DNA of 64,000 bases from Pseudomonas sp. LFM046 (GTDB lineage Bacteria > Pseudomonadota > Gammaproteobacteria > Pseudomonadales > Pseudomonadaceae), in assembly GCF_000949385.2 (NCBI RefSeq), contig NZ_JYKO02000001.1, positions 62,001 to 126,000 of the forward strand. The letters run 5' to 3'. Under the pieces are notes generated by a model. It did not search any database. It was not told where the DNA came from and was given only the letters and a program-made list of their open reading frames with translations. A program made the translations under genes and the position numbers. Positions 1 to 8,627 of the stretch are shown here, piece after piece. Position 1 is the stretch's first letter. Each line of letters starts with the position of its first letter.

Positions 1-2
1 TC

Positions 3-914
3 ACCGATGACGACGCCGGCGTACGTCGCATCGCCCTGATCGAACTGGCCGACCTGGAAGACCCCGAAGGCTTGCCCTGGCTCACCGACGCCCTGGTGGT
101 GGACCCGGCGGCCGAGGTGCGCGCCGAAGCCGCCCGCCTGCTGGAAGCCTGGGAAGAACCCGACGTGGTGCAAGCGCTCTGCGCCGCCCTGGCGGATGCC
201 GCCGAGCCTGTGCGCCTGGCCGCCGCCCAGAGCCTCAGCGAACTGAAGACCCTGGAGGCCGGACGCGTGATCCTGCCCTGGGTGGCCCATGCCGATGCCT
301 TCGTGCGTAGCAGCGCCCTGCGTGCACTGCGTGAGCTGCGTCTGGAGGAGGCTGCCGGCCCGGCCCTGCTGGCGCTGGAGGATGCCGAAGCTGTGGTGCG
401 CCGCGAGGCGGTGGGCATCCTCGGCTGGCTCAAGCATGACGCTGCGTTGCCGGAACTGGCGCGATTGGCCAGCGACGACGCCGATACCGAAGTACGCCGC
501 GCCGCCACCGGCGCCCTCGGCCTGGCCCGCGACGCCAGCGTATTGGCCGCGCTGTATGCGGCCTTGCGCGATACCACCTGGCAGGTACGCGAGGAAGCCG
601 CCACCACCCTGGGCAAGGTCGGCCTGGCAGAAGCCGGTCCCGCACTCGTGCAGGCCCTGAGCGACGATTACTGGCAGGTACGCCTGCGTGCCGCCCGTGC
701 GCTGGGTCGCCTGCGTTATCGCGAGGCAGGTGTGCAGTTGGCCGCACTCCTCGGCCACGGCATCGCCAACCTGCGCAAGGAGGCGGCGCTGGCCCTCGGT
801 GAGTTGGGCGACGCCGCCGCATTGCCGGCCCTGCGCCAGGCCGCCGCCGACGGCGATCCGGAAGTGCGCAAGGCGGTACGCATTGCCCTGGCGCAACTGC
901 AAGGGGCGGCCTGA
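3..914 (+). CDS. HEAT-repeat (PBS-lyase type) protein, 5' partial
   Basis: The frame is open from the window edge, so the N-terminus lies upstream; the first in-window start codon (TTG at 72) falls inside a repeat and is not a credible start. The visible ~304 residues are a tandem array of roughly 30-residue alpha-helical repeats of the form VRxxAAxALGxL, typical of the E-Z/PBS lyase HEAT family. Such solenoids mediate protein-protein contact; no catalytic motif is visible. The stop TGA shares one base with the ATG of the downstream DUF971 gene, so the two are translationally coupled. The specific function is unknown. Confidence 0.85.
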   Translation, partial: TDDDAGVRRIALIELADLEDPEGLPWLTDALVVDPAAEVRAEAARLLEAWEEPDVVQALCAALADAAEPVRLAAAQSLSELKTLEAGRVILPWVAHADAFVRSSALRALRELRLEEAAGPALLALEDAEAVVRREAVGILGWLKHDAALPELARLASDDADTEVRRAATGALGLARDASVLAALYAALRDTTWQVREEAATTLGKVGLAEAGPALVQALSDDYWQVRLRAARALGRLRYREAGVQLAALLGHGIANLRKEAALALGELGDAAALPALRQAAADGDPEVRKAVRIALAQLQGAA

Positions 915-1210
915 TGGACGCCCCCAGCGCACTGCGCAATTCACGTAGCCAGACGTCGCTGATGCTGGAGTGGGCGGATGGCGAACGCCAGACGATCAGC
1001 CACGCCCGCCTGCGCGGCGCCTGCCCCTGCTCGCAATGCAAGGCGGCGCGGTTGCGCGGGGTGATTGCGCTGGTGGATGAGGACGTGCGCCTGGAGCGCA
1101 TTGCGCTCCAGGGCTATGGCGTGCAACTGGTGTTCAGTGATGGGCACGAACGGGGGATTTATCCCTGGGGGTATTTGCGGGAGTTGGGCCACGCAGGATC
1201 AGCCCGGTAG
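914..1210 (+). CDS. DUF971 (gamma-butyrobetaine hydroxylase N-terminal-like) protein
   Basis: A 98-residue protein that fits the small DUF971/GBBH-like N-terminal domain: the motif HARLRGACPCSQCK near residues 30-43 supplies a Cys cluster (C37, C39, C42) suited to metal binding, and the C-terminal GIYPWGYLREL is typical of the family. It starts by a TGATG overlap with the HEAT-repeat gene. Its stop codon TAG (1208-1210) lies inside the terminal GTAGGG of a palindromic repeat, so the last residues may have been altered by insertion of that element. The cellular role is not established. Confidence 0.8.
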   Translation: MDAPSALRNSRSQTSLMLEWADGERQTISHARLRGACPCSQCKAARLRGVIALVDEDVRLERIALQGYGVQLVFSDGHERGIYPWGYLRELGHAGSAR

Positions 1211-1270
1211 GGTGCGCTGCGCGCACTGGAATCTCCGCGCGGGACTTCTGGTGCGCACGGCGCACCCTAC
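1207..1270. repeat. 64-bp GTAGGG-ended palindromic element, copy 1
   Basis: The arms are 20 bp, starting GTAGGGTGCGC on one side and ending GCGCACCCTAC on the other, with two mismatches between arms. The reverse complement of 14723-14786 has the same length, the same arms and a similar 24-bp core. It supplies the TAG stop of the DUF971 gene and lies before the 3' end of tauD, between convergent genes. Confidence 0.85.
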
Positions 1271-1304
1271 GAGGCAGGCTGCGCCGACGCACGCTCTCGG
1301 TTCT

Positions 1305-2138
1305 TCAGAACGGCCTGTCCCCCAGAATGGTCGCCCGATGCATTACCCGCCGTTGCGGCCGGTAGTCGTCCACCGCGAAGTGCTGGGTGATGCGGTTGTC
1401 CCAGAAGGCCACGTCGTTTTCCTGCCAGCGCCAGCGGATGGTGAACTCGGGGCGGGTGGCGTGGGCGAAGAGGAAGCGCAGCAGCGCGTCGCTTTCCGCT
1501 GCCGTCAGTTCGTTGATGCGGGTGGTGAAGCCTTCATTGACGAACAGCCCCTTGCGCCCGGTGACCGGATGGGTGCGTACCACCGGGTGGCTGCGGGGCG
1601 GGTGCTTGCGCTTGGCGTCTTCCAGGCGCTCCTGTTCTTCGGGCGTGAGGCTGAAGCGTTCCTCGGGGAAGGAGCGGCTCAGGTCGTGGTTGGCGGTGAG
1701 GTCTTCCAACAGTTGCTGAATGGGTTTCGACAGCGCGTCGTAGGCGGCGCTGCTGCTGGCCCAGAGCGTGTCGCCGCCAAAGGGCGGCAGTTGCTTGGCG
1801 GCCAGCACCGCGCCCAATGCCGGGGTTTCCAGGAAGGTCACGTCGGTGTGCCAGAGGGCGTTGTCGCGCACATCGGTGACGGCGGTATCCAGCACCAGCA
1901 CTTCCGGTTGTTCGGGGATGTTCGGGTAGATCGGATGGATATGCAGGTCGCCGAAGTGGCGGGCGAAGGCGGCTTGCTGTTGCGGGTTGAGCGGCTGGCC
2001 GCGAAAGAACAGCACCTGGTGGGTGAGCAGGGCGCGTTCCACCGCTTCGCGCTGCGTGGCGTCGAGGGGACGGTTGAGGTCGAGGCCTTCGACCACGGCG
2101 CCGAGGGCGGGGGAGAGCGGGGTGATGTGCAGAGGCAT
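1305..2138 (-). CDS. tauD: Taurine dioxygenase (TauD, Fe(II)/2-oxoglutarate dependent)
   Basis: This 277-residue protein closely resembles E. coli TauD as I remember it (283 aa). TauD hydroxylates taurine, which releases sulfite and aminoacetaldehyde. The iron ligands are visible as WHTD (H97, D99) and TQH (H253), and the 2-oxoglutarate-binding arginine is in MHRATILGD (R268). It is the last gene of a tauABCD operon on the minus strand, 30 bp after tauC. The related AtsK sulfate-ester dioxygenases share the fold, but NEGFTTRI and the gene order favour taurine. Expression under sulfate starvation is expected from the family. Confidence 0.9.
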   Translation of the reverse strand: MPLHITPLSPALGAVVEGLDLNRPLDATQREAVERALLTHQVLFFRGQPLNPQQQAAFARHFGDLHIHPIYPNIPEQPEVLVLDTAVTDVRDNALWHTDVTFLETPALGAVLAAKQLPPFGGDTLWASSSAAYDALSKPIQQLLEDLTANHDLSRSFPEERFSLTPEEQERLEDAKRKHPPRSHPVVRTHPVTGRKGLFVNEGFTTRINELTAAESDALLRFLFAHATRPEFTIRWRWQENDVAFWDNRITQHFAVDDYRPQRRVMHRATILGDRPF

Positions 2139-2168
2139 GGCGTTGTCTCGCGAGGCCCAACGAATGGG

Positions 2169-3002
2169 TCAGTGGTTCTGCCCATGCCAGGGCACGAGCT
2201 TGCGTTGCAGGGCGCGCAGGCCGAGTTCGAGGGCGAAGGCGATCAGGGCGATGACGAGGATGCCGAGGATCACCACATCGGTGACCAGGAACTGCGCCGC
2301 CGACTGCACCATGAAGCCCAAGCCGCGGGTGGCGGCCACCAGTTCGGCGGCCACCAGGGTGGACCAGCCGACGCCGAGGCCGATGCGTACGCCGGTGAGG
2401 ATGTCCGGCAGGGCACTGGGCAGGATCACATGGCGGATCAGCTGCGCCTGGCTGGCGCCCAGGGACTGCGCCGCGCGCAGCTTCGCCGGGTCGACGTTGC
2501 GCACGCCGGTGGCGGTGGCGATGGCGATGGGGGCGAAGATCGCGAGGAAAATCAGCAATACCTTGGACAGCTCACCGATGCCGCACCAGATGACGATCAG
2601 CGGCAGGTAGGCCAGCGGCGGGATGGGCCGATAGAACTCGATCAGCGGGTCGAAGATGCCGCGTGCGATCCGATTGCGGCCGATGGCGACGCCCAGCGGA
2701 ACGGCGGTCAGCACCGCCGCCAGCAGGGCCACGCCGATGCGCCCCAGGCTGGCGCCCAGGTGTTGCCAAAGGCTGGCGTCCATATAGCCCTGGTTCAGCA
2801 GTATCCAGCCCTTGCGCGCGATGGCCTGGGGGCTGGGCAGGAACAGCGGTTCGATCAGGCCGGCGGTGGTCACCGCCCACCACGCCAACACCAGGCTGGC
2901 CAGGGTGAGGATGCTGATGGACAGCGTGCTCAGTGGTCGGCGCTGGCGGGGATTCACGACCGGGGTGGCCTTGTCGGCCAGGGGCAGTTCGAGGCTGCTC
3001 AT
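2169..3002 (-). CDS. tauC: Taurine ABC transporter permease TauC
   Basis: The 277-residue inner-membrane permease belongs to the SsuC/TauC branch of the BPD transporter family. Hydrophobic segments begin near residue 26 ([18 protein letters not shown]). The cytoplasmic EAA-type loop that docks the ATPase appears as [34 protein letters not shown]. Its ATG overlaps the tauB stop (ATGA), as is usual for co-translated ABC subunits. It is assigned to taurine because it sits between tauB and tauD in the canonical tauABCD order. Confidence 0.9.
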   Translation of the reverse strand: MSSLELPLADKATPVVNPRQRRPLSTLSISILTLASLVLAWWAVTTAGLIEPLFLPSPQAIARKGWILLNQGYMDASLWQHLGASLGRIGVALLAAVLTAVPLGVAIGRNRIARGIFDPLIEFYRPIPPLAYLPLIVIWCGIGELSKVLLIFLAIFAPIAIATATGVRNVDPAKLRAAQSLGASQAQLIRHVILPSALPDILTGVRIGLGVGWSTLVAAELVAATRGLGFMVQSAAQFLVTDVVILGILVIALIAFALELGLRALQRKLVPWHGQNH

Positions 3003-3781
3003 GCGCTTCTCCTCTGGCGTTCGGCGAAGACCTGGGCGAGCACGTGCTCGCGGGTCTCGATGAAGCGCGGGTCGGACTTGATCGCCCGCGCGCTTTCCCC
3101 GGCGGCGTAGCGCTGGCCGAAGTCCAGGCGCAGGCGCTCGCTGATGCGGCCCGGGTTGGGCGACAGCAGGATGAGTTCGGTGGCGAGGAACACGGCTTCC
3201 TCGATGTCGTGGGTAATCAGGAACACCGGCTTGGCGGTGCGACGCCAGACCTGCAACAGCAGCTCCTGCATCTGCTCGCGGGTGAAGGCGTCGAGGGCGC
3301 CGAAGGGTTCGTCCATCAGCAGCACGCGCGGGTCGGCGGCCAATGCGCGGGCGATGCCGACGCGCTGTTTCTGCCCGCCGGAAAGCTCCCAGATGCGGCG
3401 TTTGTCGAAGCCGGCCAGGTCCACCAGGGCAAGCATGTCGCGGGCGCGCGACTCGCGTTCGGTGCGGGGGATGCCGGCCAGCTCCAGGCCGAAGGCGACG
3501 TTGCCCAGCACGTCCTGCCAGGGCAGCAGGGCGTCGTCCTGGAACACCACGCCGCGCTCGGCACTTGGGCCGTTGACGGGGACGCCGTCGAGGCTGATGC
3601 GCCCGGCGCTGGGGGCGACGAAGCCGGCGATGAGGTTGAGCAGGGTGGTCTTGCCGCTGCCGGAGGGGCCGAGGGCCACCAGCAGTTCGCCGGGCCCGAG
3701 ATTGAGGGAGATGTCGGTCAGTACCGGCTCGGCCGTGCCGGGGTACTGTGCGCTGATGCGCTCCAGTTGGAGTAGGGCCAT
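2999..3781 (-). CDS. tauB: Taurine ABC transporter ATP-binding protein TauB
   Basis: A 260-residue ABC ATPase. Walker A is GPSGSGKTT near residue 39, the signature is LSGGQKQR near residue 134, and Walker B is [11 protein letters not shown], followed by the H-loop ITHD. It drives uptake through TauC. The gene lies 54 bp downstream of tauA and overlaps tauC by four bases. [11 protein letters not shown] is characteristic of the nitrate/sulfonate/taurine importer sub-family. Confidence 0.92.
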   Translation of the reverse strand: MALLQLERISAQYPGTAEPVLTDISLNLGPGELLVALGPSGSGKTTLLNLIAGFVAPSAGRISLDGVPVNGPSAERGVVFQDDALLPWQDVLGNVAFGLELAGIPRTERESRARDMLALVDLAGFDKRRIWELSGGQKQRVGIARALAADPRVLLMDEPFGALDAFTREQMQELLLQVWRRTAKPVFLITHDIEEAVFLATELILLSPNPGRISERLRLDFGQRYAAGESARAIKSDPRFIETREHVLAQVFAERQRRSA

Positions 3782-3835
3782 TTTCTGCGAGTCTCTGGAG
3801 GGCCTGCCCGACAGCTCCGGGCAGGCGGCCGCCTG

Positions 3836-4816
3836 TCAGTTGGTGACGTATTTGGCGCTGACGTAGGGCGCGTAGTCGGGCAGCACGGCGTCGACCTTGC
3901 CCTGTTCCTTCAGGAAGGACGCGGTCTCGGTGAGCGCCTGGGTGGTGGGGGCACCGAGGGCGGTGGCCTGGTCGGCCGCCAGCGGGAATACGTTGCCCTG
4001 CAGCAGCAGCGGGATGTCCTCTGCCTTGGCGCCGGAGAGCTTCACCAGCTTGTCGATGTTGCCCTTGTCGGCCAGCCAGGCTTTCGGGTCCTTGCGGTAA
4101 TCGGCGTAGGCGTCGAGGGTCACCTTGGCGAAGGCGCGGACGACTTCCGGGTGCTTCTCGGCGAAGTCCTTGCGCACGATCCAGGCATCGAAGGTGGGGG
4201 CGCCCAGCTTGCCCAGTTCGGCGGAGCTGATCAGCACCTTGCCGTTGGACTTGGCCACGCCCAGGGCCGGGTCCCAGACGTAGGTGGCGTCGATGTCGCC
4301 GCGCTGCCAGGCGGCGATGATGGCCGGCGGCGCGAGGTTGAGGATGGTCACCTTGGTGGGGTCGATCTGCCAGTGCTTGAGGGCCGCCAGCAGGCTGTAG
4401 TGGCCGGTGGAAACGAAGGGCACGGCGATCTTCTTGCCGATCAGATCCTCGGGCTTGGCGATGCCGGCGCCGTTGCGCGTCACCAGGGCTTCGGCGTCGC
4501 CGATCTGGGTGGCGATGAGGAAGGTCTGGATCGGCAACTGGCGTGTAGCGGCCGCCGCCAGGGGGCTGGAGCCGACATAGCCGATCTGCACGTCACCGGA
4601 GGCAACGGCGGTGATGACGTCGGCGCCGCTGTCGAACTTGCGCCAATCGATGCTGGACTTGCTCGCCTTCTCGTAGGCGCCGTCGGCCTGGGCCACCTTG
4701 GCCGGGTCGACGGTGGTCTGGTAGGCGACGGTGAAGTCCGCGGCGTGGGCGCTCAGGGCCAGGCCGCCAAGGGTCAGGGCCGCCAGCAGGCGACGGGGAA
4801 ACAGGGACGGGATCAT
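3836..4816 (-). CDS. tauA: Taurine-binding periplasmic protein TauA
   Basis: A 326-residue periplasmic binding protein of the NMT1/SsuA type with a clear Sec signal peptide (LLAALTLGGLALSAHA, then ADFTVAYQTT). The ATG at 4816 is preferred to the in-frame TTG at 4831 because GGAG lies seven bases before it. AIIAAWQRGDIDATYVWDPAL is the family's ligand-pocket signature (the tryptophan and W-D-P stretch). It is first in the tauABCD operon and divergent from the porin gene across an AT-rich control region. Confidence 0.9.
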   Translation of the reverse strand: MIPSLFPRRLLAALTLGGLALSAHAADFTVAYQTTVDPAKVAQADGAYEKASKSSIDWRKFDSGADVITAVASGDVQIGYVGSSPLAAAATRQLPIQTFLIATQIGDAEALVTRNGAGIAKPEDLIGKKIAVPFVSTGHYSLLAALKHWQIDPTKVTILNLAPPAIIAAWQRGDIDATYVWDPALGVAKSNGKVLISSAELGKLGAPTFDAWIVRKDFAEKHPEVVRAFAKVTLDAYADYRKDPKAWLADKGNIDKLVKLSGAKAEDIPLLLQGNVFPLAADQATALGAPTTQALTETASFLKEQGKVDAVLPDYAPYVSAKYVTN

Positions 4817-5210
4817 GGAGGTGCTCCTCAACGGGCTGGGGCCGGTCTTGGAGGCCGGGCCACGGGACAGGGGGATGCTGCGATCTGGGTGTCCGGTGGT
4901 CCGGTGAGCAGAATTTAGATGATCTAAAAAACTGCGAATAAATAATTTTTTGGAATGAGCTTAGAGATCGAGAAAGCTCAAGGGTTGGAATCTTTTATTC
5001 CATATAGCTATTTACATCTGAAAAATAATTCTTTTTTGAAATTAGCAGTCGCCCCCTAGAGTGGCGGCCTGCCGAAAGCGGACCGCCGCATCGCACTTGC
5101 ACCGGAGCCTGTGAAAACGACAGTGGCTTCGAAGGTCACGCAGCGGCGTAACGCGTCTGCTCCTGCTCCGGGCATCCAACACCCTTAAAAGATCGCAATG
5201 GAGCATGAGC
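4817..5210. promoter_or_regulatory. AT-rich divergent control region between tauA and the porin gene
   Basis: These 394 bases contain no credible gene. Positions ~4910-5045 are much more AT-rich than their surroundings and include GAATAAATAATTTTTTGG (from ~4928) and an inverted repeat GGAAT-N5-ATTCC at 4987-5001. Both divergent transcription units belong to sulfur acquisition, so a sulfate-starvation regulator (CysB or an Sfn-type activator) is the likely user, but no site can be assigned from sequence alone. The final 150 bases before the porin are GC-rich leader. Confidence 0.55.
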
Positions 5211-6551
5211 ATGAACAAATCGTCCCTGACCCTGGCTGTCGCCCTTGGCGTGCTGGCCCAGCAGGCCGCCGCCGGCGGCTTCATCGAAGACAGCAAGGCC
5301 AACCTGGCGCTGCGCAACTTCTACATCAACCAGGACAACCGCGAAGGCGCGGCGGCGCCGTCGAAGCAGGAAGAGTGGGGCCAGGGCTTCCTCCTCAACT
5401 ACAGCTCCGGCTTCACCGAGGGCACCGTCGGCGTCGGTGTCGACGCCCTCGGCCTGCTCGGCGTCCGGCTGGATTCCGGGCGCGGCACCCACTTCAACCC
5501 GACCAGCGCCAACTACGGCGGCATCGTCTTCCCCACCGACGAGGACGGCCGCGCGGTGGACGAGTTCAGTAGCCTGGGGCTGACCGGCAAGCTGCGCCTG
5601 TCGAAGACCGAGGCGCGCCTCGGCACCCTGCTGCCGAAGCTGCCGGTGGTGACCTACAACGACGGCCGCCTGCTGCCGCAGACCTTCGAGGGCGGGCAGG
5701 TGACCTCCAGCGAGATCGCTGGCCTGACCCTGGTCGGCGGCCAGCTGGAACACGCCAAGGGGCGCAACTCCAGCGACAGCCGCGGGCTGTCCATCGCCGG
5801 GGCGAACAACGCCCGCACCGGCCAGTTCGTCAACAAATTCTATTTCGCCGGCGGCGACTACAAGGTCAGCGACAACCTGCTGGCGCAGTACTACTACGGC
5901 AACCTGGAAGACTTCTATCAGCAGCACTTCCTCGGCCTGACCCACAACTGGGCTCTGCCGGTGGGCGCGCTGAAGTCCGACCTGCGCTACTTCGCCAGCG
6001 ACTCCGACGGCCAGAACGCCAGCGCCGCCGGCCGCGCCGCGGGTTTCGTCAGCAGCGGCAACTGGGCGAAGAACGACCCGCACAAGGGCGAGGTGGACAA
6101 CCGCACCTGGAGCGCCTTCTTCAGCTACACCCTGGGCGGCCACGTGGCCAGCCTGGGCTACCAGCAGGTGAGCGGCGACAGTGCCTTCCCCTACCTGAAC
6201 CAGGGCGACGGCGCCACCGCCTACCTGATCACCGACCGCCAGATCGGCAAGTTCCTCAGTGCCGGCGAGCGCACCTGGGTGGCCGAGTACGGCTACGACT
6301 TCGCCAAGCTCGGCGTGCCGGGGCTGAAAGCGGTGGGGACCTACCTGAAGGGCTCGAACATCGAGACCCAGGGCAGTGACCAGGGCGAGTGGGAGCGTGA
6401 CTTCCGTCTCGACTACGTGCTGCAGGACGGCCCGCTGAAGGGCCTGGGCCTGTCCTGGCGCAATGCGGCGTTCCGCAGCGACCTCGGCGGCACCACCCGC
6501 GACCAGGACGAGAACCGCCTGATTGTCAGCTACACCCTGACGCTGCTGTAA
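5211..6551 (+). CDS. OprD-family outer-membrane porin (sulfur-locus associated)
   Basis: A 446-residue OprD/OprE-type porin with signal peptide (SLTLAVALGVLAQQAAA) followed by GGFIEDSKANLALRNFYIN, the typical OprD mature start. The C-terminus ends in alternating beta-strand residues (NRLIVSYTLTLL). The ATG at 5211 is chosen because GGAG at 5200-5203 is seven bases before it; the ATG at 5205 is too close. Lying between tauA and lsfA/ssu, it probably admits sulfonates or sulfate esters. That substrate is inference. Confidence 0.88.
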   Translation: MNKSSLTLAVALGVLAQQAAAGGFIEDSKANLALRNFYINQDNREGAAAPSKQEEWGQGFLLNYSSGFTEGTVGVGVDALGLLGVRLDSGRGTHFNPTSANYGGIVFPTDEDGRAVDEFSSLGLTGKLRLSKTEARLGTLLPKLPVVTYNDGRLLPQTFEGGQVTSSEIAGLTLVGGQLEHAKGRNSSDSRGLSIAGANNARTGQFVNKFYFAGGDYKVSDNLLAQYYYGNLEDFYQQHFLGLTHNWALPVGALKSDLRYFASDSDGQNASAAGRAAGFVSSGNWAKNDPHKGEVDNRTWSAFFSYTLGGHVASLGYQQVSGDSAFPYLNQGDGATAYLITDRQIGKFLSAGERTWVAEYGYDFAKLGVPGLKAVGTYLKGSNIETQGSDQGEWERDFRLDYVLQDGPLKGLGLSWRNAAFRSDLGGTTRDQDENRLIVSYTLTLL

Positions 6552-6562
6552 GCCGGGCCCGT

Positions 6563-6648
6563 CGTAGGGTGGATCACGCTTCACCGATCCACAGTCGGTG
6601 CCGAACCTGGCCTCGTTGGTGGATGTAAAAAGCGACATCCACCCTACG
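6563..6648. repeat. 86-bp GTAGGGTGGA palindromic element, copy 1
   Basis: The element begins CGTAGGGTGGAT and ends ATCCACCCTACG. Its reverse complement matches 26997-27082 in length (86 bp), in both ends and in the internal segment ATCCACC..CGAGGCCAGG. It lies 11 bp after the porin stop and just before a terminator. Confidence 0.85.
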
Positions 6649-6667
6649 GCTTGCTCCCACACGAAAC

Positions 6668-6705
6668 AGCCGGGAACCTCATTCCAGAGGCCTTCCCGGC
6701 TTTTT
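6668..6705 (+). terminator. Rho-independent terminator after the porin gene
   Basis: A stem with arms AGCCGGGAA and TTCCCGGCT, and an additional pairing CCTC/GAGG inside, is followed by TTTTT. It follows the porin gene and the 86-bp repeat and precedes the lsfA promoter, so it separates the two units. Confidence 0.8.
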
Positions 6706-6734
6706 CACGACTGCAAACAAATAGGCTAAAAAGT

Positions 6735-6756
6735 AATAAATAAATCGTTATTTATT
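6735..6756. promoter_or_regulatory. AT-rich inverted repeat upstream of lsfA
   Basis: AATAAATAA-ATCG-TTATTTATT is a perfect 9-bp inverted repeat in the AT-rich segment 71 bp before lsfA. A similar GAATAAATAATT string occurs in the tauA/porin control region, hinting at a shared sulfur-status regulator. Assignment to a particular protein is not possible. Confidence 0.45.
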
Positions 6757-6826
6757 CTTTTTAATTTTCAAACGAGCTGCGCATAGTGAGCCCCACGGAA
6801 TAACACCAGGACACAGGAGCAACACC

Positions 6827-7465
6827 ATGAGCATCCGCCTTGGCGATCTCGCCCCCGACTTCGAACAGGACTCCAGCGAAGGCCGCATCCGCTTCCACGA
6901 CTGGCTGGGCAGCAACTGGGGCGTGTTGTTCTCGCACCCCGCCGACTTCACGCCGGTGTGCACCACCGAGCTGGGGTTCACCGCCAAGCTGAAGGACGAA
7001 TTCGCGGCCCGTGGCGTGAAGGTGATCGCCCTGTCCGTGGACCCGGTGGACTCTCACCATCGCTGGATCGACGACATCAACGACACCCAGGGCACCCTGG
7101 TGAATTTCCCGATCATCGCCGACGCCGATCGCAAGGTCTCCGACCTGTACGACCTGATTCACCCGAACGCCAACGACACCCTCACCGTGCGTTCGCTGTT
7201 CATCATCGACCCGAACAAGAAGGTGCGCCTGATCATCACCTACCCGGCCAGCACCGGGCGCAACTTCAACGAAATCCTGCGGGTGATCGACTCCCTGCAA
7301 CTGACCGACCACCACAAGGTCGCCACCCCGGCCAACTGGCAGGACGGCGACGAGGTGGTGATCGTCCCCTCGCTCAAGGACGAGGATGAAATCCGCCGGC
7401 GCTTTCCGCGCGGCTACAAGGCGGTCCGGCCCTACCTGCGCCTGACCCCGCAACCCAACCGCTGA
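6827..7465 (+). CDS. lsfA: 1-Cys peroxiredoxin LsfA
   Basis: A 212-residue thiol peroxidase of the Prx6 (1-Cys) group. The peroxidatic cysteine is C45 in HPADFTPVCTTE. The C-terminal dimerisation region (PSLKDEDEIRRRFPRGYKAVRPYLRLTPQP) is that of LsfA/Prx6. It detoxifies peroxides and is known in pseudomonads as a sulfate-starvation-induced protein. The ATG follows an ACAGGAGCAACACC ribosome site. It is the first gene of the lsfA-ssuADCBF series, 99 bp before ssuA. Confidence 0.93.
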   Translation: MSIRLGDLAPDFEQDSSEGRIRFHDWLGSNWGVLFSHPADFTPVCTTELGFTAKLKDEFAARGVKVIALSVDPVDSHHRWIDDINDTQGTLVNFPIIADADRKVSDLYDLIHPNANDTLTVRSLFIIDPNKKVRLIITYPASTGRNFNEILRVIDSLQLTDHHKVATPANWQDGDEVVIVPSLKDEDEIRRRFPRGYKAVRPYLRLTPQPNR

Positions 7466-7564
7466 TTCACATCGCGCATCCGCGCACGGAAAGACCCCGC
7501 CTTACTCACCCGCCAACGGGCCAGCAGGCAACGACACCCACAGCAAAGTCAGAAGGAGAGCGCC

Positions 7565-8527
7565 ATGCGCACCATCACTTTGCGTCGGAGCCTGGCTGCC
7601 CTGTTCGCGGCTGCCCTGGCTTTCGGCGCCATCACAGAGGCACAGGCCGAGACCCTGCGAATCGGCTACCAGAAATACGGCACCCTGGTGCTGCTCAAGG
7701 CCAAGGGCTCGCTGGAGAAGCGCCTGGCCGAACAGGGCATCGACGTGAAATGGACCGAGTTCCCCGGTGGTCCGCAGCTGCTCGAAGGGCTGAACGTCGG
7801 CTCCATCGACTTCGGCGTGACCGGCGAAACGCCACCGGTATTCGCCCAGGCCGCCGGCGCCGACCTGCTCTACGTGGCCTACGAGCCGCCGGCACCGCAG
7901 AGCGAGGCGATCCTGGTGCCCAAGGGCTCGTCCATCCAGTCGGTCAAGGAACTGGCCGGCAAGAAGGTCGCGCTTAACAAGGGCTCCAACGTCCATTACC
8001 TGCTGGTCCGTGCCCTGGAAGAGGCCGGCCTGAAGTACAGCGATATCCAGCCCGTGTACCTGCCCCCGGCCGACGCCCGCGCCGCCTTCGAGCGCGGCGC
8101 CGTGGACGCCTGGGTGATCTGGGACCCCTTCCAGGCCGCCGCCGAGCAGCAGCTGGAAGCCCGCACCCTGCGCAACGGCCAAGGGCTTGTGGATAACCAC
8201 CAGTTCTACCTGGCCAGCCGGACCTACGCCCAGAAGCACCCGCAGGTGATCGGCACCCTGATCGAGGAAGTGCGCACCGTGGGCGAGGAGTCCAGGGCGG
8301 ACCCGGACAAGGTCACCGAACAGGTGGCGCCCCTGCTGGGCCTGTCGAAGGACATCACGGCCATCGCGGTGAAACGCCAGGGCTACGGTGCCCGAGCGCT
8401 GACGCCCGAGGTGATCGCCGCGCAGCAGAAGATCGCCGACACCTTCACCGGCCTGAAGCTGATCCCGAAGAAGCTCAGCATCGCCGACGTGATCTGGACA
8501 CCGCCGGCCAAGGTCGCGCAGCAGTAA
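7565..8527 (+). CDS. ssuA: Aliphatic sulfonate-binding periplasmic protein SsuA
   Basis: A 320-residue periplasmic binding protein with Sec signal (LAALFAAALAFGAITEAQA) and mature start ETLRIGYQKYGTL, typical of SsuA. The ligand-region signature AFERGAVDAWVIWDPFQ is present. AGAAGGAGAGCGCC provides a strong ribosome site. The gene follows lsfA after only 99 bp; ssuE, which in related loci lies here, is missing. A stable hairpin at 8580-8605 separates it from ssuD. Confidence 0.92.
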   Translation: MRTITLRRSLAALFAAALAFGAITEAQAETLRIGYQKYGTLVLLKAKGSLEKRLAEQGIDVKWTEFPGGPQLLEGLNVGSIDFGVTGETPPVFAQAAGADLLYVAYEPPAPQSEAILVPKGSSIQSVKELAGKKVALNKGSNVHYLLVRALEEAGLKYSDIQPVYLPPADARAAFERGAVDAWVIWDPFQAAAEQQLEARTLRNGQGLVDNHQFYLASRTYAQKHPQVIGTLIEEVRTVGEESRADPDKVTEQVAPLLGLSKDITAIAVKRQGYGARALTPEVIAAQQKIADTFTGLKLIPKKLSIADVIWTPPAKVAQQ

Positions 8528-8579
8528 TTCCGAAGCATTGGGGGAGGTCGGCGCCGTTTGGTGCTTCCCTCTCCCCCGG

Positions 8580-8605
8580 CCCCTCTCCCGCAAGCGGGAG
8601 AGGGG
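8580..8605. repeat. Hairpin between ssuA and ssuD (CCCCTCTCCC palindrome)
   Basis: CCCCTCTCCCGC-AA-GCGGGAGAGGGG forms 12-bp arms with a two-base loop, flanked by a partial direct copy (CCCTCTCCCCCGG). No immediate T-tract follows, so it looks like a dispersed intergenic palindrome of the kind common in pseudomonads. It may stabilise the ssuA message or attenuate read-through to ssuDCBF. Confidence 0.7.
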
Positions 8606-8627
8606 AGGATTTTAAGGAGACCACTCC

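Noticed and set aside
1305-2138. Considered as an alkylsulfatase (AtsK) rather than TauD
   Set aside because: The sequence aligns by eye throughout with E. coli TauD, and the gene order is tauABCD; no sulfatase or atsR-type gene accompanies it.
1065-3110. A 681-codon plus-strand open frame antisense to tauD and tauC
   Set aside because: It is a shadow of high-GC genes: it begins inside DUF971, has no ribosome site and no recognisable fold, and overlaps two certain genes.
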